A stretch of DNA of 64,000 nucleotides from Sulfurifustis variabilis (GTDB lineage: Bacteria; Pseudomonadota; Gammaproteobacteria; Acidiferrobacterales; Sulfurifustaceae), in contig NZ_AP014936.1 in NCBI RefSeq assembly GCF_002355415.1, positions 682,001-746,000 of the forward strand, read 5' to 3'. Positions 24,887-33,960 of this stretch are shown piece by piece. Within the stretch, counting starts at the first letter, position 1, and each line of letters begins with the position of its first letter. The position numbers and the translations under genes are program-made. The notes under the pieces are model-generated. The model saw nothing but the letters and a program-made list of their open reading frames with translations, was not told where the DNA came from and made no database searches.

Positions 24887-24961
24887 TCGAGCACTGCTTC
24901 GATTGTTTCATTTCCAAGTCAACAGGTTGCTGTCGAAAAACCCCCAGAGGAGCGAAATCCG

Positions 24962-25384
24962 ATGAAGTCCCTGAAAGGAACCAAGACCGAAGAGAACCTC
25001 AAGTACGCCTTCGCCGGCGAGTCCCAGGCGAACCGCCGGTACCTCTACTTCGCTTCGAAAGCGGATGTCGAGGGCTACAACGACGTCGCGGCCGTATTCC
25101 GCTCTACCGCGGAAGGGGAGACCGGCCACGCCCACGGACACCTCGAATACCTCGAGCAGGTGGGCGATCCGGCGACCGGTCTGCCGATCGGCGAGACGTC
25201 CAAGAACCTGAAGGCGGCCATTGCGGGCGAAACCCACGAGTACACGGACATGTACCCCGGCATGGCGAAGGCGGCTCGTGACGAGGGCTTCGAGGAGATC
25301 GCCGACTGGTTCGAGACCCTGGCCAAGGCGGAGCGCTCGCATGCCAACCGCTTCCAGAAGGCGCTCGACACCCTCGGCAAGTAA
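24962..25384 (+). CDS. Rubrerythrin family di-iron protein without rubredoxin domain
   Basis: Ferritin-like di-iron protein, probably a peroxide reductase in the cytoplasm. The protein is 140 aa, so it holds the four-helix domain only; the C-terminal rubredoxin domain of classical rubrerythrins is absent, as in sulerythrin-like proteins. Iron ligands are visible as Glu20 (FAGESQAN), Glu53 with His56 (EGETGHAH), Glu90/Glu93 (AGETHEY) and Glu124 with His127 (AERSH). AGAGGAG lies 9-10 nt before the ATG. It is first of three genes with an Fe-S oxidoreductase and a DUF3501 protein, though a strong terminator follows it. Confidence 0.92.
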   Translation: MKSLKGTKTEENLKYAFAGESQANRRYLYFASKADVEGYNDVAAVFRSTAEGETGHAHGHLEYLEQVGDPATGLPIGETSKNLKAAIAGETHEYTDMYPGMAKAARDEGFEEIADWFETLAKAERSHANRFQKALDTLGK

Positions 25385-25399
25385 CCGGCAAGACAGGAC

Positions 25400-25433
25400 G
25401 AAAACCGGGCCGGCGTCCGCCGGCCCGGTTTTC
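25400..25433. terminator. Strong bidirectional-type terminator after rubrerythrin
   Basis: A perfect 16-bp inverted repeat, GAAAACCGGGCCGGCG and its complement around a TC centre, with AAAA on the left and TTTT on the right. It lies 16 nt after the rubrerythrin stop and 20 nt before the next gene. It should make rubrerythrin mRNA much more abundant than the downstream genes, either by partial read-through or by stabilising the 3' end. Confidence 0.85.
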
Positions 25434-25453
25434 TCCGGCAGGAATCGCGAACC

Positions 25454-26818
25454 ATGAGCACCAAAGCACCCGAAGGCCGGCGCGAGGGAAGTCTAGAGGC
25501 CCCGACCCGCCATCCGCTGGATTGGACCAACCCCTCGTTCTACGACGAGGAGGCGCTCTTCAAGGAACTGGAGCGGGTATACGACATCTGCCACGGTTGC
25601 CGGCGCTGCTTCAGTCTGTGCAATGCGTTCCCCACGCTTTTCGACCTTATCGACGCATCCGATTCCATGGAGCTGGACGGCGTCGCGAAGAAGGATTACT
25701 GGCAGGTGGTGGACCACTGCTACCTGTGCGACATGTGCTACATGACGAAGTGCCCCTACGTCCCGCCGCACGAATGGAACGTCGATTTCCCGCACTTGAT
25801 GCTCCGGGCGAAGGCGGTGAAGTTCAAAAAGGGCGAGACCCGCGTCCGCGACAAGTTTTTGACGAACACCGATGCGGTCGGCCGACTGGCCGGCATACCC
25901 GTCGTTACCCAGGCGGTCAACGCCGCGAACCGCAGCCCGACGCTGCGTCGCGCGCTCGAAAAGGTCGCGGGCATCCACGCCGACGCCGTCCTGCCGGAAT
26001 ACCACAGCGACACCCTGCGCAAGCGGGCCGGTCGCCGCCCGCAGACCGGCGAGGCCGCCGAGCCGACCGCCGCCACGCGCGGGCGGGTCGCACTCTTCGC
26101 GACCTGCTACGGCAATTTCAACGCGCCCGAGATCGGTGAGGATCTCCTCGCCGTCTTCGAGCACAACGGCATCGCCACACGGCTGGCCGAGAAAGAACGC
26201 TGCTGTGGCATGCCGAAGCTCGAGCTCGGCGACCTCGATGCCGTCGCCCGTGCGAAGGAGGCCAACATCCCGGTGCTGGCCCGGCTCGTCGACGAGGGCT
26301 GGGACATCGTCGCGCCGGTACCGTCGTGCGTGCTCATGTTCAAGCAGGAGCTTCCGCTGATGTTCCCCGACGATTCGGACGTGGCGAAGGTGCGGGATGC
26401 GATCTTCGACCCGTTCGAGTACCTGGCGCTCCGGCACAGGGAGGGGAAGCTGCGCACGGACTTCCGCAACCGCCTGGGCAAGATCGCGTACCACGTGCCC
26501 TGCCACCTGCGCGTGCAGAACCTGGGCCTCAAGACCCGCGAGGTGCTGTCGCTGGTGCCGGGGAGCGAGATCGAGGCCATCGAGCGCTGCTCGGGACACG
26601 ACGGCAGCTACGCGGTCAAGAGCGAGTTCCACAAGGTGTCGATGAAGATCTGCCGGCCGGTGGTGAGCAAGGTCGAGGCGATGTCGCCGGATTACTACGC
26701 GAGCGATTGCCCGATGGCCGGGCACCAGATCGCCAACGGTCTCAAGAGCGGCCAGGGACCCACGCACCCGCTCACGCTGCTCCGCCAGGCTTACGGTATC
26801 GAACGGAGGATTTCATGA
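25454..26818 (+). CDS. Heterodisulfide-reductase-related Fe-S oxidoreductase
   Basis: The protein is 454 aa. Residues 40-105 carry two ferredoxin-type 4Fe-4S motifs (C46, C49, C52, C56 and C89, C92, C95, C100), followed by two CCG-type domains (FATCYGNFN...ERCCGMP and HVPCHLRVQ...CSGHDGSY...SDCPMAG) that resemble GlpC and HdrD. It is a soluble electron carrier or reductase of unknown substrate. In several proteobacteria this gene accompanies rubrerythrin and DUF3501, and it is inferred to feed electrons to the rubrerythrin that lacks its own rubredoxin. The stop overlaps the next ATG. Confidence 0.85.
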   Translation: MSTKAPEGRREGSLEAPTRHPLDWTNPSFYDEEALFKELERVYDICHGCRRCFSLCNAFPTLFDLIDASDSMELDGVAKKDYWQVVDHCYLCDMCYMTKCPYVPPHEWNVDFPHLMLRAKAVKFKKGETRVRDKFLTNTDAVGRLAGIPVVTQAVNAANRSPTLRRALEKVAGIHADAVLPEYHSDTLRKRAGRRPQTGEAAEPTAATRGRVALFATCYGNFNAPEIGEDLLAVFEHNGIATRLAEKERCCGMPKLELGDLDAVARAKEANIPVLARLVDEGWDIVAPVPSCVLMFKQELPLMFPDDSDVAKVRDAIFDPFEYLALRHREGKLRTDFRNRLGKIAYHVPCHLRVQNLGLKTREVLSLVPGSEIEAIERCSGHDGSYAVKSEFHKVSMKICRPVVSKVEAMSPDYYASDCPMAGHQIANGLKSGQGPTHPLTLLRQAYGIERRIS

Positions 26819-27429
26819 CCGGTCTCAACATCCAGGAAGCCGCCATGCAGAAGCTCAACCCCGACGACCTGTACTCGCTCGAGCAGTACGCGCGCGTCCG
26901 CCCCGACTTTCGGCGCGAGGTACTCGACCACAAGAAGAACCGGCAGATCGCCATCGGCCCGAATGCGACCCTGTACTTCGAGGACCGGCTGACCATGCAG
27001 TACCAGGTCCAGGAGATGCTGCGCATCGAGCGCATCTTCGAGCCGGAGGGGATCGCCGAGGAGCTCGAGGCGTACAACCCCCTGATTCCCGACGGCAGCA
27101 ACTGGAAAGCGACCTTCATGATGGAGTATCCGGACATCGAAGAGCGCCGTGCGGCGCTCGCGCGCCTGAAGGGCGTCGAGGACCGCGTCTGGATGAAGGT
27201 CGACGGGTTCGAGCGGGTCTACGCGATCGCCGACGAGGATCTGGAGCGCGAAGACGAGAACAAGACGTCCTCGGTACACTTCCTGCGTTTCGAGCTCGCG
27301 CCCGAGATGGTGCGCGCAGTCAAGCAGGGCGCCGCCATCGCCGCAGGCATCGATCACGAGGCCTACCGCCAGTCGGTCGATCCGGTTCCGCCCGCCGTCC
27401 GCGACTCGCTCGCCAAAGATCTCAGCTGA
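26815..27429 (+). CDS. DUF3501 family protein
   Basis: A 204-aa soluble protein of the DUF3501 family, function unknown. The start ATG 26815 overlaps the previous stop as ATGA and follows GGAGGATTTC; the ATG at 26845 is a weaker alternative. The body has the conserved segments HKKNRQIAIGPNATLYFEDRLTMQYQVQEMLRIERIFE and NPLIPDGSNWKATFMMEYPD. Charged, with no membrane segment or cysteine pattern. Its constant neighbours, rubrerythrin and the Fe-S oxidoreductase, suggest a role in peroxide or oxygen defence. Confidence 0.85.
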   Translation: MTGLNIQEAAMQKLNPDDLYSLEQYARVRPDFRREVLDHKKNRQIAIGPNATLYFEDRLTMQYQVQEMLRIERIFEPEGIAEELEAYNPLIPDGSNWKATFMMEYPDIEERRAALARLKGVEDRVWMKVDGFERVYAIADEDLEREDENKTSSVHFLRFELAPEMVRAVKQGAAIAAGIDHEAYRQSVDPVPPAVRDSLAKDLS

Positions 27430-27452
27430 CGCCGCGCCCGCGCGTTCGCGGC

Positions 27453-27481
27453 TCGAACGGCTGCGGCGCGTCCTGTATACT
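27453..27481 (+). promoter_or_regulatory. Candidate promoter of the CNP1-like gene
   Basis: TATACT at 27476-27481 (5 of 6) with TCGAAC at 27453-27458 (3 of 6) at 17-nt spacing, giving a start about 30 nt before the ATG at 27518. The -35 is weak. Confidence 0.4.
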
Positions 27482-27517
27482 CGCGCCCGTGCCGAGGGGT
27501 ACGCGCGCCAGCTGTCC

Positions 27518-28045
27518 ATGAGATTTTCGCGATCGATCGCGATCGGCCGTCTGGTCGCGGGCATCGCCCTGATCCCGGCGTCCGTCGTCGCCGGTCCGTA
27601 CGATCCACCGGAGCCCGGCCCACAATTCGATCCCGGTGCCGTGGAGGCTTGGCGCGAGAGTGCGGTCACGATCCCGGCCTACCCGGACGACCGCGACCTG
27701 CTGCCTGTGACGCTCACTGCACGCGACACCCTGAAGCTCTATCTCGACGAGAGATCGATCACGCGCGATGCGGACGGCGTCGCGCGCTTCACGATGGTGG
27801 TCGAGTCCGAGCGCGGGGCGCGCAACGTCTTTTACGAGGGGCTGCGCTGCGAAACGCGTGAGTACAAGACCTACGCCATCGGGACGCGCGGGCGGGCTTT
27901 TCAGCCGGTGAAGGAGCCGCACTGGCAACCGATCCCCTTGTCGGGGATCAACGCCTTTCGATATCACCTGTACAGGCACTACGTGTGCAAGGACGATACC
28001 GCCCGCGCGCCAGGGGATGTGGCGAGAGCGATTCGCAACGACTGA
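27518..28045 (+). CDS. CNP1-like family secreted protein
   Basis: A 175-aa protein with an N-terminal signal peptide (basic start MRFSRS, hydrophobic 8-24, likely cut after VVAG). The body matches the CNP1-like family seen in beta- and gammaproteobacteria: TLKLYLDERSITRDADGVARFTMVVES, FYEGLRCETREYKTYAIG and the HLYRHYVC end with paired cysteines. The function is unknown and the likely location is the periplasm. It lies between the DUF3501 gene and parE with its own promoter candidate. Confidence 0.82.
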   Translation: MRFSRSIAIGRLVAGIALIPASVVAGPYDPPEPGPQFDPGAVEAWRESAVTIPAYPDDRDLLPVTLTARDTLKLYLDERSITRDADGVARFTMVVESERGARNVFYEGLRCETREYKTYAIGTRGRAFQPVKEPHWQPIPLSGINAFRYHLYRHYVCKDDTARAPGDVARAIRND

Positions 28046-28060
28046 CGCCACGCCATCACG

Positions 28061-28207
28061 ATGAGCACCGTTTACGATTCCTCCCCCGTCGAGGCGGGCA
28101 CTTCGAAAGAGTCCGGTGGACTCTTGCGCCGCCGAGCGCCCGGCCTGGGATGGACGGGCCGGCGCTCGAGCGCTGGCGAGCGCGTCTCGCCAGGGAGGCC
28201 AGCATGA
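28061..28207 (+). CDS. Upstream ORF overlapping parE, starting with the parE N-terminal peptide
   Basis: A 48-codon ORF whose first eight residues, MSTVYDSS, equal those of ParE, though four of those codons differ at the third base. After that the sequence is unrelated, arginine- and glycine-rich. Its TGA overlaps the parE ATG (ATGA at 28204-28207), so translating it could couple to parE. There is no clear ribosome-binding site before its ATG. It could be a relic of a partial duplication or a leader peptide. No homologue is known to me. Confidence 0.35.
   Translation: MSTVYDSSPVEAGTSKESGGLLRRRAPGLGWTGRRSSAGERVSPGRPA
28107..28198 (+). promoter_or_regulatory. Structured parE leader: three hairpins before the ribosome-binding site
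   Basis: Three stems follow one another. The first is AAGAGTCC-GGT-GGACTCTT (28107-28125, perfect 8 bp). The second is CGAGCG-C-CCGGCC with GGCCGGCGCTCG (28133-28168, 12 bp with one bulged C and an 11-nt loop). The third is CTGGCGAG-CGCGT-CTCGCCAG (28173-28193, perfect 8 bp). The last ends at the GGAGG (28194-28198) used by parE. The whole lies inside the upstream ORF, so a ribosome crossing it would melt the stems. Confidence 0.5.
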
Positions 28208-30099
28208 GTACCGTCTACGACTCGTCGGCTATCGAGGTCCTGACGGGGCTCGAGCCGGTACGCCGGCGCCCCGGCATGTACACCCAGACCGAGCGGCCGA
28301 ACCACCTCGCGCAGGAGGTGGTCGACAACAGCGTCGACGAGGCCATCGCCGGTTACGCGAAGCGCATCGACGTCGTGCTGCATGCGGACGGCTCGCTGTC
28401 GGTCGAGGACGACGGCCGCGGCATGCCGGTCGACAAGCACAAGGGCGAGAAGGTTTCGGGGGTCGAGGTGATCCTCACGCGCCTGCACGCGGGCGGGAAG
28501 TTCTCGAACAAGAACTATACCTACTCCGGCGGCCTGCACGGCGTCGGCGTCTCCGTCGTCAACGCGCTCTCGAAGAAGCTCGAGGTGCGCGTGAAGCGCG
28601 ACGGCAAGGAATACCGCATGACCTTCGCGGACGGCCAGAAGACGTCCGAGCTGCGCGCCGTCGGGCAAGTGCCGAAAAAGGCGACCGGCACGACCTTGCG
28701 GTTCTGGCCCGACGCGCAGTTCTTCGACACGCTCAAGTACAGCATTCCGCGGCTCAAGCACCTCCTGCGCGCCAAGGCGGTGCTCTGCCCCGGCTTGCAC
28801 GTCACGTTCAAAAACGAGCAGGACAAGAAGGACGACGAGGAGTGGCAGTACGAGGAGGGCCTCAAGGACTACCTGCTCAATGCGCTCGACGACATCGAGC
28901 TCGTCCCGGAGGAGCCTTTCCTCGGGCACTTCAAGGGGCCGAACGAAGAGGTCGACTGGGCGATCGTCTGGCTGCCGCAGGGCGAGGAGCCGCTTCTCGA
29001 GAGTTACGTGAACCTGATCCCGACCCCGCACGACGGCACGCACGTGAACGGCTTTCGCACGGGGCTCACCGAGGCGCTGCGCGAGTTCTGCGAGTTCCGC
29101 AACCTGCTGCCCCGGGGCGTCAAGCTCGCGCCCGAGGACGTGTGGGGGAAGGCCGCGTACGTGCTCTCGCTCAAGATGCGGGAGCCGCAGTTCTCCGGGC
29201 AGACGAAGGAGCGCCTCACCTCGCGCGATGCCGCGGCCTTTGTCGCGGGCGTCACCAAGGACGCGTTCAGCATCTGGCTCGCGCAGCACGTCGCGGACGC
29301 CGAACGGATCGCGCAGCTCGCGATCGAGAGCGCGCAGGTCCGCCTGCGCGCGGACAAACGCATCGAGCGGAAGAAGATCGGCACCGGCCCCGCGCTCCCC
29401 GGCAAGCTCGCCGACTGCACGAGCCAGGACCTCTCGCGCACGGAGCTGTTCCTGGTGGAGGGCGACTCGGCGGGCGGCTCGGCCAAGCAGGCGCGCGACC
29501 GCGAGTTCCAGGCGGTGCTGCCGCTGCGCGGCAAGATCCTCAACACCTGGGAGGTCGATTCGGGCGAGGTGCTCGGAAGCCAGGAAGTACACGACATCGC
29601 CGTCGCTCTCGGGGTCGATCCGGGCGCGAGCCACGTGGATGGCCTGCGCTACGGGAAGCTTTGCATCCTCGCCGATGCCGATTCCGACGGGGCGCACATC
29701 GCGACGCTGTTGTGTGCGCTCTTCGTGAGGCACTTCCGGCCCCTGGTCGAGGCCGGGCGCGTCTACGTCGCCATGCCGCCACTCTTTCGCATCGACGTCG
29801 GCAAGGACGTGTACTACGCGCTCGACGAGGACGAGAAGAAGGGCGTGCTCGGGCGCATCCAGGCGGAGCGGCGCCAGGCCAGGCCGACGATCACCCGCTT
29901 CAAGGGTCTCGGCGAGATGAACCCGATGCAGCTGCGCGAGACGACGATGGCGCCCGACACGCGCCGCCTGGTGCAGCTCGAGCTCGGCGACCTGAAGGGT
30001 ACCCAGAAGCTTCTCGACATGCTGCTCGCCAAGAAGCGCGCGGCGGACCGCAAGGCGTGGCTCGAGAAGAATGGCAACCGCGCCGATATCCTGGCGTGA
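28204..30099 (+). CDS. parE: DNA topoisomerase IV subunit B
   Basis: ATPase subunit of topoisomerase IV, which unlinks daughter chromosomes. The protein is 631 aa, the E. coli ParE length. GHKL ATPase motifs are EVVDNSVDEAIAG, EDDGRGMPVD and YSGGLHGVGVSVVNALS; the TOPRIM domain has ELFLVEGDSAGGSAKQARDR and DADSDGAHI. The start ATG 28204 has GGAGG 5 nt upstream. parC follows after 22 nt, so the two subunits are cotranscribed. Confidence 0.95.
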   Translation: MSTVYDSSAIEVLTGLEPVRRRPGMYTQTERPNHLAQEVVDNSVDEAIAGYAKRIDVVLHADGSLSVEDDGRGMPVDKHKGEKVSGVEVILTRLHAGGKFSNKNYTYSGGLHGVGVSVVNALSKKLEVRVKRDGKEYRMTFADGQKTSELRAVGQVPKKATGTTLRFWPDAQFFDTLKYSIPRLKHLLRAKAVLCPGLHVTFKNEQDKKDDEEWQYEEGLKDYLLNALDDIELVPEEPFLGHFKGPNEEVDWAIVWLPQGEEPLLESYVNLIPTPHDGTHVNGFRTGLTEALREFCEFRNLLPRGVKLAPEDVWGKAAYVLSLKMREPQFSGQTKERLTSRDAAAFVAGVTKDAFSIWLAQHVADAERIAQLAIESAQVRLRADKRIERKKIGTGPALPGKLADCTSQDLSRTELFLVEGDSAGGSAKQARDREFQAVLPLRGKILNTWEVDSGEVLGSQEVHDIAVALGVDPGASHVDGLRYGKLCILADADSDGAHIATLLCALFVRHFRPLVEAGRVYVAMPPLFRIDVGKDVYYALDEDEKKGVLGRIQAERRQARPTITRFKGLGEMNPMQLRETTMAPDTRRLVQLELGDLKGTQKLLDMLLAKKRAADRKAWLEKNGNRADILA

Positions 30100-30121
30100 G
30101 GCCGCGGTGAAGACATAGCTC

Positions 30122-32446
30122 ATGGCGAAGAAAGGGACAGGCAGATCCAAGAACGGCAAGCGTCGGGCCCCCGAGACGCGCCAGAAATCGCTTCCGCTCG
30201 ATGCGCGCCCGCGCGTCGTCGATGTCGAGCGGCTCCCGCTCGCGAAGTTCACCGAGAAGGCGTACCTCGACTACTCGATGTACGTCATCCTCGACCGCGC
30301 GCTGCCCTTCCTCGGCGACGGGCTCAAGCCGGTGCAGCGACGCATCATCTACGCGATGTCCGAGCTGGGGCTCTCCGCGGCGTCGAAGCACAAGAAATCG
30401 GCGCGCACCGTCGGCGACGTGCTCGGCAAGTACCACCCGCACGGCGACATGGCGTGCTACGAAGCCATGGTGCTCATGGCCCAGCCGTTCAGCTACCGCT
30501 ATCCGCTGATCGACGGGCAGGGCAACTGGGGTTCGCAGGACGACCCGAAGTCGTTCGCGGCCATGCGCTACACGGAATCGCGCCTGACGCGCTTTGCGCA
30601 GGTGCTGCTGGCCGAGCTCGAACAGGGCACCGTGGAGTGGGTGCCGAACTTCGACGGAACCCTGCAGGAACCGAAGACCATGCCCGCGCGGCTGCCGCAC
30701 GTGCTGCTCAACGGCACGACCGGGATCGCGGTCGGCATGGCGACCGACATCCCGCCGCACAACCTGAGGGAGGTGGCGGCCGCGTGCGTGCGCCTGCTCG
30801 AGGAGCCGAAGTCGACGGTGGCCGATCTCCTCAAGCACATCAAAGGCCCGGATTACCCGACCGAGGCGGAGATCGTGAGCGCGACCGCCGACCTCAAGGC
30901 GATCTACCAGACGGGCACGGGCACCGTGCGGTGTCGCGCGAAATGGGAGCGCGAGAACGGGGAGATCATCGTCACGGCGCTGCCGTACCAGGTTTCGGGC
31001 GCCAAGGTGCTCGAGCAGATCGCTCAACAGATGCAGCAGAAGAAGCTGCCGATGGTCGAGGATCTGCGCGACGAGTCCGACCACGAGAACCCGACGCGCC
31101 TCGTGATCGTGCCGCGCTCGAACCGGGTAGACCCGGTCGAGCTCATGGACCACCTCTTCGCGACAACCGACCTCGAGCGCACCTATCGCGTCAATCTCAA
31201 CATGATCGGCCTCGACGGCCGGCCGCGCGTGTACAACCTGCGCGACCTGCTCGCCGAGTGGCTCGAGTTCCGGACCGAGACGGTGCGCCGGCGCCTGCAG
31301 TACCGCCTGGACAAGGTCGAGGCGCGGCTGCACATCCTCGCGGGCCTCCTCGTCGCGTACCTCAACCTCGACGAGGTGATACGTATCATCCGGCGGGAGG
31401 ACGAGCCGAAGCCGGTGCTCATGAAGCGCTTCAAGCTCACGGACACGCAGACGGAGGCGATCCTCGAGACCAAGTTGCGGCACCTGGCCAGGCTCGAGGA
31501 AATGAAGATCCGGGGCGAGCAGGACGAGCTCAACCGCGAGCGCAAGGATCTCCAGAAGACGCTCGGCTCCAAGGCGCTCCTCAAGAAGCGCGTTCGCGAC
31601 GAGATCATCGCGGACGCAGGGGAGTTCGGCGACGCGCGGCGTTCACCCCTCAAGGAGCGGGCGGCGGCCAAGGCGATCGACGTGACGCAGCTTCTGCCGA
31701 CCGAGCCGATCACGGTGGTGCTCTCCGAGAAGGGCTGGGTGCGTGCGGCCAAGGGTCACGAGATGGACCCGCGCGCGCTCGACTACAAGGCCGGCGACCG
31801 GTTTCTCCAGGCGGCGCGCGGCAAGAGCAACCAGCTCGCGATCTTCCTCGACTCCACCGGCCGCAGCTACTCGCTCCCGGCGCACAAGCTGCCGTCCGCG
31901 CGCGGGCACGGCGAGCCGCTCGCGGGCAGTCTCAACCCGCCGCCCGGCGCGACCTGGGCGGGCGTGGTCATGGGCGATCCCGAGGATCTCTACCTGCTCG
32001 CCTCGGACGCGGGCTACGGCTTCGTCGCGAAGCTCGGTGACCTGATCGCGAACAAGAAGGCCGGCAAGGCGATGCTCAAGGTGCCGAAGGGCGCGAAGGC
32101 GTTGCCGCCGCAGCGCGTGCCGAGCTACGAAGACGACTGGCTGGCCGCGGCGACGAACACCGGACGCATGATCGCGTTTGCCGTCGGCGACCTGCCGCGG
32201 ATGGAGAAGGGGAAGGGCGAGAAGATGCTCGGCATCCCGGGCGCGAAGGTGGCGAAGCGCGAGGAGTACCTCGCCGCGGTGGCCGTCATCCCCGAGGGCG
32301 GCCGCCTTCAGGTCCAGGCCGAGAGCAAGGAGCCGAAGACCCTCGGCTGGAAGGATGTCGAGAAGTACATCGGCGAGAAGGGGCTGCGCGGCAACAAGCT
32401 GCCCAAGGGATACCAGGACGTGAAGGCGATCGAGCGGGTCGAGTGA
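30122..32446 (+). CDS. parC: DNA topoisomerase IV subunit A
   Basis: DNA-breaking subunit of topoisomerase IV. The protein is 774 aa. The catalytic tyrosine is Tyr150 in FAAMRYTE, and the winged-helix region holds [16 protein letters not shown]. coli ParC has Ser80 where this protein has Met110 (HPHGDM versus HPHGDS), the residue that holds the quinolone water-metal bridge; the equivalent of Glu84 is kept. The C-terminal beta-propeller region starts near residue 510. The N-terminus has a 45-residue basic extension rich in Lys and Arg. Confidence 0.95.
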   Translation: MAKKGTGRSKNGKRRAPETRQKSLPLDARPRVVDVERLPLAKFTEKAYLDYSMYVILDRALPFLGDGLKPVQRRIIYAMSELGLSAASKHKKSARTVGDVLGKYHPHGDMACYEAMVLMAQPFSYRYPLIDGQGNWGSQDDPKSFAAMRYTESRLTRFAQVLLAELEQGTVEWVPNFDGTLQEPKTMPARLPHVLLNGTTGIAVGMATDIPPHNLREVAAACVRLLEEPKSTVADLLKHIKGPDYPTEAEIVSATADLKAIYQTGTGTVRCRAKWERENGEIIVTALPYQVSGAKVLEQIAQQMQQKKLPMVEDLRDESDHENPTRLVIVPRSNRVDPVELMDHLFATTDLERTYRVNLNMIGLDGRPRVYNLRDLLAEWLEFRTETVRRRLQYRLDKVEARLHILAGLLVAYLNLDEVIRIIRREDEPKPVLMKRFKLTDTQTEAILETKLRHLARLEEMKIRGEQDELNRERKDLQKTLGSKALLKKRVRDEIIADAGEFGDARRSPLKERAAAKAIDVTQLLPTEPITVVLSEKGWVRAAKGHEMDPRALDYKAGDRFLQAARGKSNQLAIFLDSTGRSYSLPAHKLPSARGHGEPLAGSLNPPPGATWAGVVMGDPEDLYLLASDAGYGFVAKLGDLIANKKAGKAMLKVPKGAKALPPQRVPSYEDDWLAAATNTGRMIAFAVGDLPRMEKGKGEKMLGIPGAKVAKREEYLAAVAVIPEGGRLQVQAESKEPKTLGWKDVEKYIGEKGLRGNKLPKGYQDVKAIERVE

Positions 32447-32469
32447 CCCGAACCGGGCCGTTTGCGCAC

Positions 32470-32487
32470 GGCCACGGACCCGTGGCC
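32470..32487. repeat. Inverted repeat after parC
   Basis: GGCCACGG-AC-CCGTGGCC is a perfect 8-bp stem 24 nt after the parC stop, without a T tract. It may protect the 3' end or support Rho-independent termination weakly. Confidence 0.45.
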
Positions 32488-32527
32488 CCTGACGTGCAAC
32501 TCGGGTCTGTCGGGCGCCGGATCCCGT

Positions 32528-32533
32528 TACAAT
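32528..32533 (+). promoter_or_regulatory. -10-like hexamer 7 nt from the truA start
   Basis: TACAAT (5 of 6) lies only 7 nt before the truA ATG, which has no Shine-Dalgarno (preceding bases are TTCCGTCC). If used, the mRNA would be leaderless. No good -35 lies at 16-18 nt. Confidence 0.35.
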
Positions 32534-32540
32534 TCCGTCC

Positions 32541-33320
32541 ATGCGCATCGCCGCGATCCTCGAATACGACGGCTCCCGGTTTGCCGGCTGGCAGCTGCAG
32601 ACCGGGAAGCGGACCGTGCAGGGCTGCGTCGAGGAGGCGTTCTCGAAGGTCGCCGACGAGCCGATCCGGGTGACCGTCGCCGGCCGCACCGACGCCGGGG
32701 TGCACGCCTGCGCGCAGGTCGTCCACTTCGATACGAGCGCCGCGCGCACGAGCTACTCGTGGGCGCGCGGCGCGGTCAGCAACCTGCCGCCGGAGATCGC
32801 CGTGCTCTGGGCGGGTCAGGTCGATACGGGCTTTCATGCGCGTTTCTCCGCGACCGGGCGGCATTACGGCTATTTCATTCTCAACCGTCCGATCCGCCCG
32901 ACGTACCTCGCAAAGCGGGTCACGCACGAATATCGCCCGCTCGACGTCGAACGGATGCAGGCGGCTGCCCGGCACCTCGTGGGAACGCACGACTTCAGTT
33001 CCTTCCGTTCCGTGGAATGCCAGGCAAAGTCGCCCACGCGCGAGCTGCGTGCCCTTACGGTCGATCGCCGCGGCGAGCTCGTGCGCATCCACGCCTACGC
33101 GAACGCCTTCCTGCATCACATGGTCCGCAACCTTGCGGGCGTGTTGACGGACATCGGGGCAGGCGAGCGTGCGCCGGAGTGGGCGCGGGAGGTGCTGAAC
33201 GCCCGGGACCGTACGCGCGGCGGGGTGACGGCACCGCCGGACGGGCTCTATCTCACGGCCGTGGAATACCCGGAGGCGTTTCGCCTGCCCCGGCTTTCGG
33301 CCGGCCCGGGGCTCTGGTAA
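32541..33320 (+). CDS. truA: tRNA pseudouridine(38-40) synthase
   Basis: Makes pseudouridine at positions 38-40 of the tRNA anticodon arm. The protein is 259 aa, the normal length. The catalytic aspartate is in AGRTDAGVHA near residue 53. FHARFSATGRHYGYFI, HDFSSFR and the closing FLHHMVRNLAGVL motif are all present. It begins the truA-trpF-...-purF run seen in pseudomonads and relatives. Confidence 0.95.
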   Translation: MRIAAILEYDGSRFAGWQLQTGKRTVQGCVEEAFSKVADEPIRVTVAGRTDAGVHACAQVVHFDTSAARTSYSWARGAVSNLPPEIAVLWAGQVDTGFHARFSATGRHYGYFILNRPIRPTYLAKRVTHEYRPLDVERMQAAARHLVGTHDFSSFRSVECQAKSPTRELRALTVDRRGELVRIHAYANAFLHHMVRNLAGVLTDIGAGERAPEWAREVLNARDRTRGGVTAPPDGLYLTAVEYPEAFRLPRLSAGPGLW

Positions 33321-33339
33321 GCTCCCGCGGCTTTTTCCC

Positions 33340-33960
33340 ATGCGTACGCGCGTGAAAATCTGCGGAATCACCCGTGTGGAGGACGCCCGGGCGGCCGCGG
33401 ATGCGGGGGCGGATGCCATCGGTCTCGTGTTCGATCCGGACAGTCCGCGGTGCGTGACGCTCGAGCAGGCGCTCGCGATCATCAATTCGGTTCCGCCGTT
33501 CGTGACTGTGGTTGGCCTCTTCGTCGATTCCCCCGTCGAGCGCGTGCGCGCGGTGCTCGAACGCGCGCGCCTCGGCCTCGTGCAGTTCCACGGTGCGGAG
33601 ACCCCGGAGCAGTGCCGCCTGTACGGCCGGCCCTACGTGAAGGCCATCCGCATGCGCGGCGGCGTGAACCTGCACGCCGAGGAGCGGCGCTACGCCGACG
33701 CCACCGGGCTCGTGCTCGATACCTACGTGCCCGGACAATCGGGCGGCTCGGGTCGCGCCTTCGACTGGGGCCTCGTCCCGGGCGATCTCCACAAGCCCGT
33801 GATCCTGGCCGGTGGACTGCACGCCGACAACGTCGGCGACGCCATCCGGAGGGTCCGACCCGCGGCCGTCGACGTGAGCAGCGGCGTCGAGAGCGCAAAG
33901 GGCATCAAGGACCCGCACAAGATCGCCGCTTTCATACGCGCGGTGCGCGAGGCGGCATGA
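33340..33960 (+). CDS. trpF: Phosphoribosylanthranilate isomerase
   Basis: TIM-barrel enzyme of tryptophan synthesis that isomerises phosphoribosylanthranilate to CdRP. The protein is 206 aa. The catalytic cysteine is in RVKICGIT (residue 8), and the general-acid aspartate lies in [20 protein letters not shown] near residue 127. The phosphate site is [12 protein letters not shown] and VDVSSGVE. The stop overlaps the trpB ATG by 4 nt. trpE, trpG, trpD and trpC are not here. Confidence 0.95.
   Translation: MRTRVKICGITRVEDARAAADAGADAIGLVFDPDSPRCVTLEQALAIINSVPPFVTVVGLFVDSPVERVRAVLERARLGLVQFHGAETPEQCRLYGRPYVKAIRMRGGVNLHAEERRYADATGLVLDTYVPGQSGGSGRAFDWGLVPGDLHKPVILAGGLHADNVGDAIRRVRPAAVDVSSGVESAKGIKDPHKIAAFIRAVREAA

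Larger units (their letters stand above)
24566..24961. other. Divergent pilB / rubrerythrin control region
   Basis: This 396-bp gap holds no ORF I can support. On the minus strand a candidate pilB promoter lies at 24609-24638. On the plus strand are an FNR-type box (24806-24819), a strong sigma-70 promoter (24849-24877) and a palindrome over its -10 (24870-24886); each is listed separately. About 165 bp between the two promoters (24640-24805) show nothing I recognise. Confidence 0.7.

Noticed and set aside
28072-30252. 726-codon minus-strand ORF opposite parE
   Set aside because: It overlaps the whole parE gene, has no motif, and ends in the parE leader.
33303-33339. Possible terminator or Trp attenuator before trpF
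   Set aside because: The stem AGC/GCT before TTTTT is only 3 bp and there is no Trp-rich leader ORF.
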